From Cheilinus undulatus (Eukaryota; Chordata; Actinopteri; Labriformes; Labridae): a stretch of DNA of 64,000 nucleotides. The position numbers and the translations under genes are program-made. Position 1 is the stretch's first letter. Each line of letters begins with the position of its first letter. Positions 24,501-36,009 of the stretch are shown in pieces. Under the pieces are notes generated by a model that made no database searches, was not told the DNA's origin, and worked only from the letters and a program-made list of their open reading frames with translations. The DNA lies in assembly GCF_018320785.1 (NCBI RefSeq), contig NC_054866.1:37983000-38046999 (forward strand), in the 5' to 3' direction.

Positions 24501-27500
24501 AAACAGTAAAAATGTAAATCTTCATTAACACAAGGTACAGAGGACTTCTGGCTTGCTCACTGAGCTGTCTGAGAGTTTAAAATTAAATGAGACATTGTTA
24601 AGCAGTGGTGGACTTTTATATATTTATCACACTGTAAGTGTCTGGAAATGCTGCAGTAGCTTAACCAAAGTGTGCTGAAAGATACAATCAAGCATGCGTT
24701 TAACAGGTATTTGAAAAAAAGAATGCACTAACTGAGGATTGTAGTTAATTGCCATTAATGCAGTTGAGCTCGACAGCCATAGATATGTTGCATTAAGGTA
24801 TAATATGATATGGCAAAATCTCTACAGTTGCTTGATCCAGTTTAGTTGTTCTCAATTTAGAGTCACATGATAACCATTTAGGGGTCTTGACATAAATGAT
24901 GGTGTTAAATATTGGGATGCACAAAATTATCTGCATGATATCCACATTTTCAGACTATTAACATTTTTTCAGATATTTATAGCTGATATATTGCCTGCTA
25001 CATTGGTCTATTTTGTTTGTAAAGATCAGTTATATGCATGAACAAGGTTAAGTTTCTTTTAACTTTATTTTATTTTATTTTTTTTCTAAGGACTGAAGTT
25101 TGTTGCTTTGTTCATCCCTAAACATTGTAGTGTGTTTTAATTTGTAAAAACCGAAGGCCACCATTAAAAAACCTCTCAAACCTTAGTTTTGTTGGAAAAC
25201 CACCTCAAAATCAGAGGGTTTTGAAAAAAAATGCACAGGATTTCAGTGGTTACTTAAATTTGTGTTTCTTAGCCTTGGTAGCAGATAAAACCATGAAATT
25301 AAAAAAGCAAGATCTTAAGCTTAAATCAAGGGTTGCACGGCAGCGCAGGGGTTAGCGCTGTTGCCTCACATCAAGAAGGTCCCTGGTTTGCTTCCTGGTC
25401 ATGGCCTGTCTGTGCAAAGTTTGCATGTTCCACCTTAGCCTGCGTGGATTCTCTCAGGCTTCCTTCCACCACCAAAAACATGCTCATTAGGTTAATTGGT
25501 GACTCTAAATTGGCCGTAGGTGTGAATGTGAGCGTGCCTGGTTGTCTATTTCTATATGTCAGCCCTGTGATTGACTGGCAACCAGTCCAGGGTGTGCCCT
25601 GCCTCTCGCCCAATGACAGCTGGGATAGGCTCAAGCCCCCCCACCCCCACCCCATTGCAACTCCCAACAGCAAAGCGGTATAGAAAATAGATGGATGAAG
25701 CTCAACCATCCATCATCCTCAATCAAATTAAAATCTTTTCTGAATCATGCATTATAGCAAATTGTGTTGAAGTTCACTAGTCACGTAACCTGACACAACA
25801 GATGGATTTGTTTCACACATCCATCCGGAAAACCTTCAAGATACAGCATTTGGGAAAGGGCAGAGCCTTTGAAAAAAAACTTGGAGGATGATTGTATGAA
25901 CGTTCTGTCTGTCACATCTTTACGGGCCAATCAGAGCAGCAAAACACGTGACGTCATCGCCGCTACCGAGGTGTGCGCGCAGCTACCGAGGAAAAAAATC
26001 CATATAGAACTGCATAACATGAACCATGGTGACTATAGACATGTCAGAACACGACTTTTGTCGCTTTTTAGTAGAAAACAACTCACTGCTGTTCTTTGTT
26101 CTTCTTTTAATGAAGAAATGTCATCAAGTTCTGATCAAACTGGCACTTTAGCAGCATCCACTTTTGTCTTCCGCCATAACGGCACTGGCCTCTTGTTGCT
26201 GCTTGCGTACGTCACAACTCCGCCGTGCCTAAAAGTACTGGCCCTCGTCTCTGATTGGTCCTGTCACTTTCTTACTGGGCCCAAACGGTTCAGATGGGAG
26301 CTTTGCAAAGATGGATTCGCCAGTGAGAAATATGGAAACGGGCATATTCATCTGCTTTGCAAGGTTACTAGTCACCTATTTTTAAACATTAAGTTCATCC
26401 AAATTGCATCAGTTCTTAAAGTTGGAAGCACAACAGCATCTAATCTGGTTTTAAAGGCATATGATCAGTGTATTAGGTCTTCAAGGGTTAAGGACTGAAG
26501 TTTTAGGTCTGGACTACATTAATGTTTTGATATTGATAATGGTACTGGCCAAAAAATCCATGTAAAAATCAAAAATTAGCAAATCTCCAACACTTAGCAC
26601 CCTACTTTAATGAAAGTAGTTTGTATTTTCCTCTTGCTTTGTTTTCTTCTCATTTGTTCTTTGTTTCTAAAATATTTGAGGTCCAGAGACATTAAGATTA
26701 AATTCTTTTTTTTTTTTTTTTTGTTGGAACAAGCAATGAGATGTAAAAGCTGCAAATTAAACATTAAAACAATGTTCCCAAATGTATCTACACTGTATAA
26801 AATCTTAGAAAGTAACTCAAAACTTAAAAGTACTTCTAACTATCAGACGAATGCAGTGACCTGGATTCATTGTGAAATTTTTACATTTTGAATTTATTGA
26901 TTGGTCAATATCAGTGCTTGATCAATACATCGATGTATCCCTAAATGCTACATATCTACCCTGACAGTGCCTAATATAAACAGAGAGATGAAAAAAAGAT
27001 CCTGTACGTGTTGTGCTCCATCCATTTGAGAGTTTGAATATGGAAACTAGGAGTCCAAGAGTGAATGATGCCTCTGTTTATTGTGTTTTTCATTGGGTGT
27101 TTTTTTTTCTTGTTCTTGTCTGCCATCATGGAGGTTTTCAGCCCAATTGCTTTGTAATAAGACTGTGTTGTTTTTCTTCTGCAGCCACCCTGCTCCTTCC
27201 CCCAGCCCCTGCCACAGTCTTGCAGCTCCAGAGAGATGGCTCATTCCTCCAGGGGAGGCAGTTACTCCCGGCGGGGTCGAGACCAGTCATTTTTGCAGGG
27301 ATCCAGGGGCTCCAGCTGCATTTCTTCTCCAAACCGCAGACCTGACACCGAGATGCTGGAGCGGATTTTGGACAAACCCAAACTTGTGGTAGTGGAGGAG
27401 CCCAAAGAGAGAGGCATGAGGTTTCGCTATGAGTGTGAAGGACGCTCGGCCGGAAGCATCCTGGGGGCGTCCAGCACTGAAACCAACAAGACTCAGCCCG

Positions 27501-30500
27501 CCATAGAGGTAGACTGAGACCGTTGAAGAGAGTTTTAACCACAGTTTATTTTGTTTGCTGTTCACTCTTATCCCCCCGTGTTGATCTGTAAATGTGGGTG
27601 GAGCTGTAAAAACGTGGGTTTTTGCTCTCAATCAGAAAGTCCCCACAAATCCAAAGTAGAGTGTGGTTAAAGACAAAAGGATTCCCCCTCTTATGTACAC
27701 CAACACTCCTACACAGACACAAACATACCCACCTAACACTCCACACGCTGAGGGTTACACTTACATTTGAGGGGAATTTAAGTGAGAGATCTCTGCAATA
27801 AGCCTGAACTTCAAATATGTAGGTCAAAACTTGCATAGTATTAAGTTTAAAATGAACTAATTTTGTGAAATTGGTTCTTCTAAAACTTTTGATTTCTTAA
27901 TCCTGGAGGTTCATTAGGTGCTAATGACAAGATTTTTTTTTTTTTTTTTTTTAAAGATTTATTTTTGGCCTTTATTGGATAGGACAGTGGACAGAGTCAG
28001 AAACAGGGAAGAGAGTGGGGAGAGACATGCAGGAAATAGTGCCACAGGCCGGACTTGAACCCGGGTTGCCTGCGCACATGTAATAAGTGCCTTAACCACT
28101 CGACTACTGGCGTGCCATAACAACAAGATTTTTAAAAATCCTTGTAATATTTATTTTATATGTTCAAAATGGATAAATTTCTTTCTAAATGGGCCAGTAA
28201 AAGCTTATTGATGGAGATGCTACAAAAACTTAGATCTTAAAGAGGACATATTGTGCAAAAATGACCTTTCAGGCTTTTCTACCACAAGTATGTGCCCCTG
28301 GCCTGTCCACAATCCCCCCCAAGTACCAGAAAAATCCATTCCCTCTCCCCCTCTCTTTCTCCACCTTTCAGAAAATGTGTGCTAAAACAAGCCGTTCCCA
28401 GATTTTACGTTTAGTGACCTCACCAGGGGCCTAAGCACCCGCCCCCAGGTTTGGTTGGCCCTCCCCCACTTGGAGGAAAGTTCTGCTCTCCTCTACTGAT
28501 CCTCTTGGCTACCAGCTGAGATGCTGGATAGCTCAGTGGGTTACCCTGCTGACTACAGTCTGTGAGATTGATGGTTCAAGTCCCAGTCTAAACTTTGGAA
28601 AAAAGTGTCTGTAATATCATCAGTGCTGCATCCATTTCCTGAGAGGGGTGTGGTCAGGGGCGTAGTCAGACAGCTAATTACCATTTAAAGACACAGAAAC
28701 AACTCATTCTGAGAAGGGGTGAAACAGAGGGTTTTTTAGACATGCAAAAATCCAATACTGGAGTTTTTCAGCAATAAACTTCACAGGCATGTTTTTGGGA
28801 CCTCTGAGACTGATATGAACTTGTCTTAAAAGGATAAAATATGTGACCTTTAAGGATATATTCCAAAATCTTACCAACTATGTTTTTAAAATTGCAAGTT
28901 AAAAAAAACATATTACATTTAATAAAAGCCTCACAAGTCCAGATAAACATCTTATTTAAGGTATTTAAAGTAAATTAACAAGGCCTGGATATCTTAATGG
29001 TACAGTGAGTAAAATTGGTAATATTAGCAACATGTAGCAGTCCGATTCTGGGTTGTGATTCTCATTTAATGTGGAAACAGTGGCAACCAGAGGAATTAAA
29101 AAAAAAAAAAAAAAAGGTCCCGTCTACGGTAGTGTAGAAACACAGAAGATCCAGAAATCTAAGATGGCGAAGTTACTTATGCAATTTAGCAGACACTTTT
29201 ATCCAAAGCGACTTTCTTCAGGGAGCGATGTTCCTGGCATTGAGGAACTTGCCAATGTGCCCACACTGGTTCCTTGTTGTGCTCTGACCGGGATTCAGAC
29301 CCTCAATCTCCTGATACAAGGTCAGCAATGTAAACCACTAAGCTATCCAGCTGTCTATCCCAGCCTATTAAGGGTACCCTCCTAGGTTTAATTAATAATC
29401 TTATACTAAGTTGATAAAAATACAACAATTTTTTATTTTCAGATGATTAAACGTTTATTTAGTTAGGTCTGCTTATAAATATTATGAGTGTGCCTTAAAT
29501 CACATACTTCTGTTGGTACACTGTAACACAGTATACTTAAATGTACTGCAGAGCACTTACAGTGGGCTAGGATGGTCTCAAATCGCACACTACCTTTTTG
29601 CACTAACAGGAAGTGATGATATAACCTTTACTTTTTATCTGTGTTAAAAAGTATAGGCTATATCATAAATGCTGTAACATTTACTATCACAGGGTGTCTG
29701 CATAGTCTTTGAAAGTATTGCAAAAAATAAGGCTCTTCAAAAGTATTAAAGTCTTAAATTCACGACCATAAAGTCTTGATTTTTTATCTGTTTTCAGTTT
29801 ATATATATTTCTCAAAAGAGATTGTAGCCTTGTTTTTCAGATTTTTTGTATTTAGTTTTAATCACAAGTGAGATTCCGATGGAACTCCACCCGGTCCGAC
29901 ATCAGTCTACACGCTTATTTGTGTTGTTGCCCGTTGAACTATCAGTGCATCCTTAAAGCTCCACAGTGTTCCCTGATAGCTAGTTAACTATGTGATTCAG
30001 TGATGTAGGCAATGATAGGTAAATGCAAGTTTTCTACAAAGTGGTTGACGGAGAAGGAGTTGGAGCTGAAGCAAGGGCCGGTACTTAACATTAGTCCCAC
30101 AAGGGGACATTAAAAAATTACCACAGTTAAAAGTGATGTAGACAAAGCAGGCCATTGGCAACAATGATAGAATAGAAATAGAAGAAAAATAAAAATAGTG
30201 TAAAGAGCATGCAATTAAAGACAATGAATAAATACAAAATATGAAATAAAAAATGTCAACTTAGAAATAACAAATAGTAGGTACAAGCTGTTATGTACAG
30301 ATTGGATAGGGTGGAGATGTTGATATGTACATCTACATACATACACAATTATATGTATATGTATATGTGTGTGTGTGTGTGTATACAGATTATTCATATG
30401 AATATTACTTATTGCACAGGGATTATTTGAGCAGTTTCTGTTGTGATGCAAATAAAATGCAGTTTTGCAGTGAAGTGTCTGCCTGTACATGGCTTCTGCC

Positions 30501-33500
30501 ATACCTACACTGGCTGTAGTTCAGACCTAAAGCTCAAGTTCCTCAGCTTAAGTTGAGCTGAGACTGGTGATTCTGCTAAAAACTCCACAAACTCAGTTGT
30601 ACTTTTTAAATTTTTGGGAGATATAAAAATTTCTACCAATATGACGGTGAATATGTCAGCTGTTAATATCAGTAGAATTTTTCTCCTCCCAGTTTAACTT
30701 TGTGAGCTATTACCTGCCAATACCATTATCACACGCAGTTTACACCTGTATCGTGGGAGGCTGTATTAACTGTTAACTGGGATTTTCTGTTTTTCTCCCT
30801 GTTCTCTCTTTCAGATTCAGGGTCCCATAGACCAGTTAAAGAAGGTCACAGTCACCGCTTCCCTAGTGACCAAAGACCCCCCACACCGACCTCACCCCCA
30901 CTGCCTTGTAGGTAAAGATTGCCCCAATGGTACAGGAATCTGTGTGGTCACACTTAATCCTCACAGCAGCCGACGTCACAGGTACAGAAAAGACCTTTCT
31001 TTTCATGACTTTTACTATCAGAACATCTTTCATACGCTGTCATCTTCTTTATTCTTCTTTCAAAATGCGCTAAATTTTTTTTTTCTTTTTTTCGTTTCGA
31101 TGCTGCAGCTTTGCTAACCTTGGTATTCAGTGTGTAAGGAGGAAAGAGCTTGATGTTTCGCTTGAGAAGAGAAGAAACCTTAATATCGACCCCTTTCAAA
31201 GTAAGATAGAGCCTAGCATATGCTAAATTTGTCAACTTTTGTAGCAACTCATAATGTAATAACAGCTCATAAAATAATAAATGTAATAAAAGTTCATAAT
31301 GTAATAATCGGCCCTTAAATGTAATAAATTGTTACATCATTACATTATGCGCAAAGACGTTGTTACGTTATGTGCTCGTGATTTTATTACATTATGAACT
31401 TTTATTACATTTAGGTTATTACATTATGAGCTGTTATTACATTATGAACCGTTAATACATTATGAGTTGCTACAACCTTTCTCTGCTTCCAAATGTGAAT
31501 ATAAAGGATAAGTCTGCTTTTTCCTCATGGTTGCTTTTGTGTTTTGTCACCCCCTCAGCTGGTCACTCAAAGGGCATCGAAGATATGGACATGAACTCGG
31601 TTCGTCTGTGTTTTCAGTGTGAGCTTGAGTGGGAGGATGGCAGAAAAGACAGTCTGAGCCCAGTGATCTCAAACCCCATCTATGACAAGAGTAGGGCTTC
31701 CGCAAACATGCACCTGCACCTCTCTATAACCACAATCTAACCCACACAGAGATGATTAAAGTCGTGATTATTGTGTTTTGGTTTTCTTTTCACAGAGGCC
31801 ACAACGACATCACAACTGAAAATCACCTGTTTGAACCTTTACAGAGGTTCGTGTACAGGCAAGACGGAGGTCTACATGTTGTGTGACAAAGTGCAAAAAG
31901 GTAAGAGAATTTGTGCAGACACATCTGGGTGCAGGGCACAGTGTCAGACTTTTTACAACAGGATTTAATCATCAAACTTGCACATCCTCTGTTCTGTCTA
32001 AAAAATTTGTACTCAATTGGTCCTGCTTCAGGACCCACCAGTCCCTTCAATAACTAATTTAATTGCGACCCAGATTTCCAAAAATGTTAAGCCGTGCATG
32101 TTTATATAATGAATAATGTTACAGTTTGGATTTTAGATGGAACAAAATACAATGATTAAAAAAGAGACGAAACAAAACTATCACATTTTACACCACAATT
32201 CCACATAATAGCATTGAAAGTTTTGGCAATTTCCAAAGATCTTGAGAGATTTTCTCATTTAAGTGGGAAAAGCAGCATGTTAATGCAAGAAAACAAGATA
32301 AATTAGTTGAAATATTGAAAAAATACTTCATGTACCCATAGTAAAAAATATGTAAGGATGCTTGTTAACTAAAGACAGTACTTCATAGACTTTTTCGTCA
32401 CACATATGCAACATATGCTATAATATTAAACCAATAGTCTCAAAAGCATTAATTGTGTTAAAGGGCAGAATTTTAGCTCCTTATATTGATCATATGATAT
32501 TATATTTTTTGCCAGTGTGTTGACTAATGCTTGGTCTTTATTGACTTTTATTTAATCACAAATTGTATCTTTACTGCTGTAAAGAAATACCCCAGTATCT
32601 TTTATTGTACATCATCTTCATATGTTAGATATTTTCCCATGCTACATGTTAAGTGTTTGCACTCTGCAGTTTTTTTTAGGTTGCCATGTACTACTGTACT
32701 TCAGAAAAGCATTCATAAAATTGTGTTTAAAAAGCTGTTTTTGATTAATGTAAACAAAGTAAAAAAAAAACTGCCTCACAAACTTAGTCATCACTGCTGG
32801 GTTTTGGTAATTAAAGGAGTTCTGTTATTGCATCCACCCTGAGTTCTCAGCTTATGGCATTTATAATGATGAAAATGCCCCTGGTTGTTTTCAATGATCC
32901 ACAGATGACATAGAGATCATCTTCAGGCGAGGGTCGTGGAAGGCAAACGGGGAGTTTGCACAGACAGATGTGCACCGGCAGATCGCCATTGTGTTTAAGA
33001 CTCCGCCCTACCAGGACCAGAACATCACAGAGGAGGTCGTAGTCAGTGTATCCCTCCGTCGCCTCTCAGACCAGATGGAGAGTGAGCCTGTTACCTTCAC
33101 ATACCTGCCACGTAACCCAGGCGAGTCAGGACTGTATGTCTATGTCACCAGTGTCAGCTGAGGTGGCTGAAATGAACAATACTCAAATACAGCATGTAAT
33201 TATTTTAGAGGATAACAAAAATGTGTTTCTTTGTTTCAGATCCGTATGAGGTGAAGCGGAAGAGAAAGATCAAATCAGACATCAGCTTCAGTGACAAACC
33301 TTGTGCAACAGGTGAGAGCAAAACAATGCTCCTTCTGTTTTTTATCTCTACTACTGTTTTCATTATTCACACTTTCTTCCTCTGCTGTTTAAAAATCAGC
33401 TGAGAGCTAAAAAAAAATCCAGTCTATTAGCCTTTTAGTGCTGCCAGAAATTTATAGAAAGATGACAAACCTGATTGGTTTTACATAGCAGACAGTAAAA

Positions 33501-35335
33501 ATAGAGGGAGTGTGGCTGTTAAAATCCAAATTGTGGCAAGTATCTGAGTGTGCTGAAAACATGTCCATAACTGTGTCTGAAAACTGATTTATATCTGAGT
33601 TTCCATTTACCCATTGAAATTAATTTCTTTTCTGGGCTCATAATGCTGAAGTGCGTGTGGGTAAAGAAACTGTGTAAGGGCACAAAGTCCAGTTTGTTAG
33701 ACCAGTGTGAGTGTGCAGTGCAGTGCAGTGCTTGGGTGCTGCACACTTCCCTGGCCCTGACGCGGCAGGACGAGGTGGACCGAAGCACGGCATGGATGCA
33801 ATTGAAGGAGCACAAGCTTGGGAATTGGTGTAGTAGATGCGACCATCCCTCTCAACAATCATTCTAAACAGTGGCAGTGAAGGATTCACATTGGTCTGAT
33901 GCAGAAATTGGATGCATATTAGAAATTTGGGCATACGCCAGCATTCAAGCACAGCTGGACAAGAGGCACAGGAACACAGAGGTGTTTGTTAAAATGTGAT
34001 TTTGACACACAATTAAGCTGTGCAGGGACAAGTTGAAGAAACTCTGCATACAATAGACAAAGACATACAGCTTATCAGATACAGATTAAGCACTCTCTTG
34101 TATATTAGGTATTGCAAGTAAATACAAGTGGGACCATTGTCATACCTATACTAATGTAACTCTCACTACAGTGCAAAACTTGCACACTATTTATAAAGAA
34201 CTACTTTTAGGCTTTTAGTAAAAAACAAACAAACAAAATAATAAAATCCTTATCTTAACCTGTACATGCTTAACTTTAAGCCTGCACAGGGAAAAACAAT
34301 TCCTAATTTGCTATAACAACAAGAAAAATGCAAATTTACAACCCATTTTTATTTTAAGGTATGACTTTACCTTAAACAAGATGCAACTGCTGTTTTGGAA
34401 TGAAATGTAATCTCCTCTTGCTAAATGCTACTGACTGTTGTGTGTCATCAAAGCCAAACTACTGGCCAGTTTTATGTTGTTGGCAGAAAGCTTTTAATAA
34501 TTCAAATTTTTACTCATTACTTAATGCTTCTTAAAATGTAGTGAAGTACAATGCTGCCCCAAAAAATATACTCAAGAAAAGAAAAATGACTGATTTAAAA
34601 AAAAAAAACAAGTACACAAAAAAAGATACTTGATAACTATTAATTGAGTAAATGTATTTAGTTACTTTCCATCCCTGACAAAGAGAGATTTGCTAAGTTG
34701 CCAGTTAATAAATCCTACCTAATTAAGAACACAGTTGAACTTTTATTGAAATATTTGTGAAATGTTAATTTTGGGTGGGCAGGGGTTAACTGAGACAAAG
34801 GTACAAGCAGGTAACTGACTTCATCATATTTCCTACTAGTTTAAATTTTCCCAGTAACTCAATCTGTTCCTCTCCCGCAGCAGAGAGTGCACCTGCACCA
34901 GAGCAGCCCTTTGTCCTCCCACCTCAGTCTCAAACCATGATGTCTCCAGACAGTCGGCTCTTTGCTGTCCAGCCAGGAGCAGCAGCGTTAGGCGAAATGG
35001 GTTTCAGCGAGCTTCAGGACTCAAACGGTGACAACGACGCCTCAGCCATCCTCAACGAGCTGCTAGAAAACCCTGCATTAAAGGAATTATTTTCTGACCC
35101 AAATCTCACCTCAGCTATGCTCAATGGCTTTGAGCAGGGGTCCGACGTCAATGCCATGTTTGCCAACATGGATATGAACAACTTTAACCAAAACTTTGGC
35201 CCATACACACAGGACTTTTCCCAATACAGTGACTTGCAGTTCAACATGCTTGTGAATGAAAGCCAGACGACGCAGTCCAACTTGCAGGACAACTCCACTA
35301 ACATCGTTCAGGTCAAGACAGAGGAGGAGCTATGA
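18564..35335 (+). CDS. relb: RelB, NF-kB family transcription factor
   Basis: RelB partners p52/p50 in the non-canonical NF-kB pathway and acts in the nucleus. Coding exons: 18564-18624, 18832-18852, 20922-21049, 27185-27508, 30815-30981, 31109-31200, 31559-31690, 31796-31900, 32905-33120, 33240-33311, 34881-35335. The phase closes throughout, giving 590 residues plus stop (human RELB about 579). The N-terminal [10 protein letters not shown] (28-37) resembles the short acidic helix of mammalian RelB. The Rel homology region starts near 134; the DNA-recognition loop [15 protein letters not shown] is at 146-160, and SILG plus SSTE point to RelB rather than RelA or c-Rel. The dimerisation domain includes LCDKVQKDDIE (about 337-347) and [15 protein letters not shown]. 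The nuclear signal KRKRKIK is at 421-427. The acidic C-terminal region holds [14 protein letters not shown]. The intron after 33120 uses a GC donor; exon 2 is only 21 nt. Confidence 0.96.
18853..20921. other. relb intron 2
   Basis: A 2.1-kb AT-rich intron. A run of eleven or so G residues lies near 19649-19660. Text near 20055-20190 (starting 'agggatgcagggatgcatcag') looks like a decayed dispersed repeat. No coding sequence recognised. Confidence 0.5.
21583..22133. mobile_element. Non-autonomous DNA transposon (MITE) in relb intron 3
   Basis: The left end (AACACTTGATTTGTAGCAGT, continuing TATGCATAAGACTG) and the right end read on the opposite strand (AAACACTTCATTTAAAGGGG, continuing TATACATAAGACTG) are imperfect terminal inverted repeats. 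Inner text such as 'tcatgacctgacac' and 'tgtcatgtcatgatta' also pairs. There is no ORF. The superfamily is not assigned. Confidence 0.65.
22134..25331. other. relb intron 3, middle part
   Basis: No gene recognised. A segment near 24910-25130 resembles a common degenerate teleost repeat. Short frames at 22626-22832 and 24302-24487 lack any motif. Confidence 0.5.
25332..25696 (+). mobile_element. tRNA-headed SINE-like dispersed repeat
   Basis: The 5' part 'ggcagcgcaggggttagcgc' followed by 'ggtttgcttcc' resembles A- and B-box regions of a tRNA-derived head. The body includes 'gcatgttc', 'ttaggttaattggtgactct' and 'gctgggataggctc', and the 3' end runs into GGAT-like repeats ('atagatggatga'). 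This layout is very common in fish genomes. It explains the overlapping 116- and 112-codon frames, which are not genes. Confidence 0.75.
25785..26368 (-). mobile_element. hAT-like MITE, copy 1 (relb intron 3)
   Basis: Ends read TAACCTGACAC and GCAAGGTTA. The flanks carry an 8-base duplication, CTAGTCAC at 25777-25784 and 26368-26375 (one-base shift possible), which fits hAT-type insertion. A second copy in the opposite orientation lies at 43371-44513. On the minus strand an ATGGCGGAAGAC start at 26177 leads, with an in-frame stop, to [12 protein letters not shown], resembling the N-terminal motif region of RecQ-like helicases. The plus strand carries CCAATCAG near 25927 and TGACGTCA near 25949. 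The 209-codon plus-strand frame across the element is probably chance. Confidence 0.7.
26369..27184. other. relb intron 3, distal part
   Basis: AT-rich intron with a T-run near 26705-26722 and a decayed repeat-like stretch near 26900-26945. It ends in the acceptor TTTTTCTTCTGCAG before relb exon 4. Confidence 0.5.
27931..28123 (-). mobile_element. tRNA-derived SINE with target-site duplication
   Basis: On the minus strand the element starts near 28119 with a tRNA-like head: A-box region TAGTCGAGTGGTTAAGGC and B-box GGGTTCAAGTCC. It continues through CTGACTCTGTCCACTGTCC and AATAAAGGCC to a long A-tail (the T-run at 27933-27952). ACAAGATTTTT occurs on both sides, a likely target-site duplication. 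Inserted in relb intron 4. Confidence 0.85.
28238..28853. mobile_element. TTAA-flanked MITE, copy 1 (piggyBac-like ends)
   Basis: Termini TTAAAGAGGACATATTGTGC and, on the opposite strand, TTAAAGGTCACATATTTTAT form inverted repeats sharing TTAA at the outer edge. A sister copy is at 50648-51112 with the same interior landmarks (TGTCCACAATCCCC, AATCCAATACTGGAGT). There is no transposase. This copy carries a tRNA-like insertion at 28523-28620. TTAA specificity suggests piggyBac-type mobilisation, which is inference. Confidence 0.75.
28523..28620 (+). mobile_element. Short tRNA-derived SINE inside the TTAA MITE
   Basis: The head GCTGGATAGCTCAGTGGGTT and the B-box GGTTCAAGTCC look like a tRNA-derived SINE promoter. 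The tail 'ggaaaaaagtgtctgtaata' matches the end of the element at 29163-29372 (GGATAAAAGTGTCTGCTAA on its minus strand), so the two probably belong to one family. The sister MITE at 50.6 kb lacks this block. It is not a functional tRNA gene because the stems do not pair fully. Confidence 0.6.
28981..29116 (+). mobile_element. Probable degenerate tRNA-like SINE with A-tail
   Basis: Weak A-box-like (GGATATCTTAATGGT) and B-box-like (AGTCCGATTCTGG) blocks about 50 bases apart are followed by a run of about 18 A residues at 29098-29116. Divergent and not assigned to a named family. Confidence 0.45.
29163..29372 (-). mobile_element. tRNA-derived SINE with conserved teleost 3' tail
   Basis: On the minus strand: CAGCTGGATAGCTTAGTGG at the 5' end, B-box-like GGTCTGAATCC, and a 3' tail AAGTCGCTTTGGATAAAAG continuing TGTCTGCTAAAT. 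This tail is one of the most frequent repeat motifs in teleost DNA. Located in relb intron 4. Confidence 0.75.
30090..30475. repeat. Dispersed-repeat-like segment with TG/TA microsatellite
   Basis: Text from 'gtcccacaaggggacatt' to 'gatgcaaataaaatgcag' resembles the 3' region of a common fish retroelement-derived repeat. It contains an alternating purine-pyrimidine tract at about 30347-30386 (TATGTATATG followed by nine or so TG units), a potential length polymorphism in relb intron 4. Confidence 0.5.
31240..31474. repeat. Long imperfect hairpin built of TAATGTAATAA units
   Basis: The left edge TGTAGCAACTCATAATGTAA and the right edge, read on the opposite strand, TGTAGCAACTCATAATGTAT start an inverted repeat that continues inward for about 100 bases (AACAGCTCATAA, AAAAGTTCATAATGTAATAA). 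The apex is near 31345-31370. It fills most of relb intron 6 and is probably a fold-back MITE. Confidence 0.75.
31901..32904. other. relb intron 8, nothing recognised
   Basis: A 1.0-kb AT-rich intron with canonical GTAAGA and CACAG borders. The 103-codon frame at 32531-32842 shows no motif. Confidence 0.55.
33312..34880. other. relb intron 10 with repeat fragment
   Basis: A GC-richer patch at 33700-33800 containing GTGCAGTGCAGTGCAGTGC stands out but is not identified. A fragment at about 34530-34680, ending TTTAGTTACTTTCCATCCCT, matches the end of the repeat at 37330-37760 and is probably a partial copy. Confidence 0.5.
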
Positions 35336-36009
35336 GGATGGGGAGAGTCAGTATCATGTAGCACTTAAATACAGTTTCTGTCCACTTTGTTATGAGGTGA
35401 TTCACTCTTCTTTTATGCCTTCATTGTAAATGAAACAATTAACTTTGCACACGGACTAGAAACAGGGGGAACTGCTTTTCTGCTTGTGCTTGGTCAACAA
35501 TCATCCAGCCAACATATTTTTCATATGCAGTGACTTTCTTGTCTTGTTCTCGTCCTGTAGCCCAGTCAAAGAAATAACTGCTTCAGGGCAAAGAAATTCT
35601 TGCACAAAGTAGTTTCTTTTTTTTTTTTTTTTACACATTTTAAGTTTTCAACATTGTTGATACTTGCACTTTTGATACTATGTGTTTTAAAAAGATACCC
35701 TCAACATTGTTGAAATAATTAAAAATATCAAAGAGCTTAAAAATAACAGATATTCAGAGCATGGGGTGATTTGTAAACAACATTATAAATACTACCAAGA
35801 GAAGCAGAAGTCAATTATCATAACCTAGCCCCCTATAAACCCCTGTGATGGAGGTCAGCACTCCTGGCACAAAAAAGGACACAGGCCCTTAAAATTCATG
35901 TCTGTAAATACTGACATTTCTAAAGTCCTGAAAAATAGAAAGAGGAGTTGACAGCTGAGATGACAATAACTAGATTAAACTGACACATTGGCAACATTTG
36001 GGTACTGAG

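Noticed and set aside
25333-25709. Overlapping 116- and 112-codon frames on both strands
   Set aside because: Both fall inside a very common tRNA-headed dispersed repeat.
25869-26498. 209-codon plus-strand open frame, the longest in the window
   Set aside because: It lies across a MITE and runs past its right end. The sister copy does not keep the frame, and the part that resembles a protein is on the other strand.
28523-28600. Possible extra tRNA gene
   Set aside because: A- and B-box text is good, but acceptor and anticodon stems do not pair fully and it sits in a MITE with a SINE-type tail.
33121-33160. Alternative relb exon end at the GTATGT at 33134
   Set aside because: It would shift the frame and give a stop soon after the junction, whereas the GC donor at 33121 keeps the conserved reading frame.
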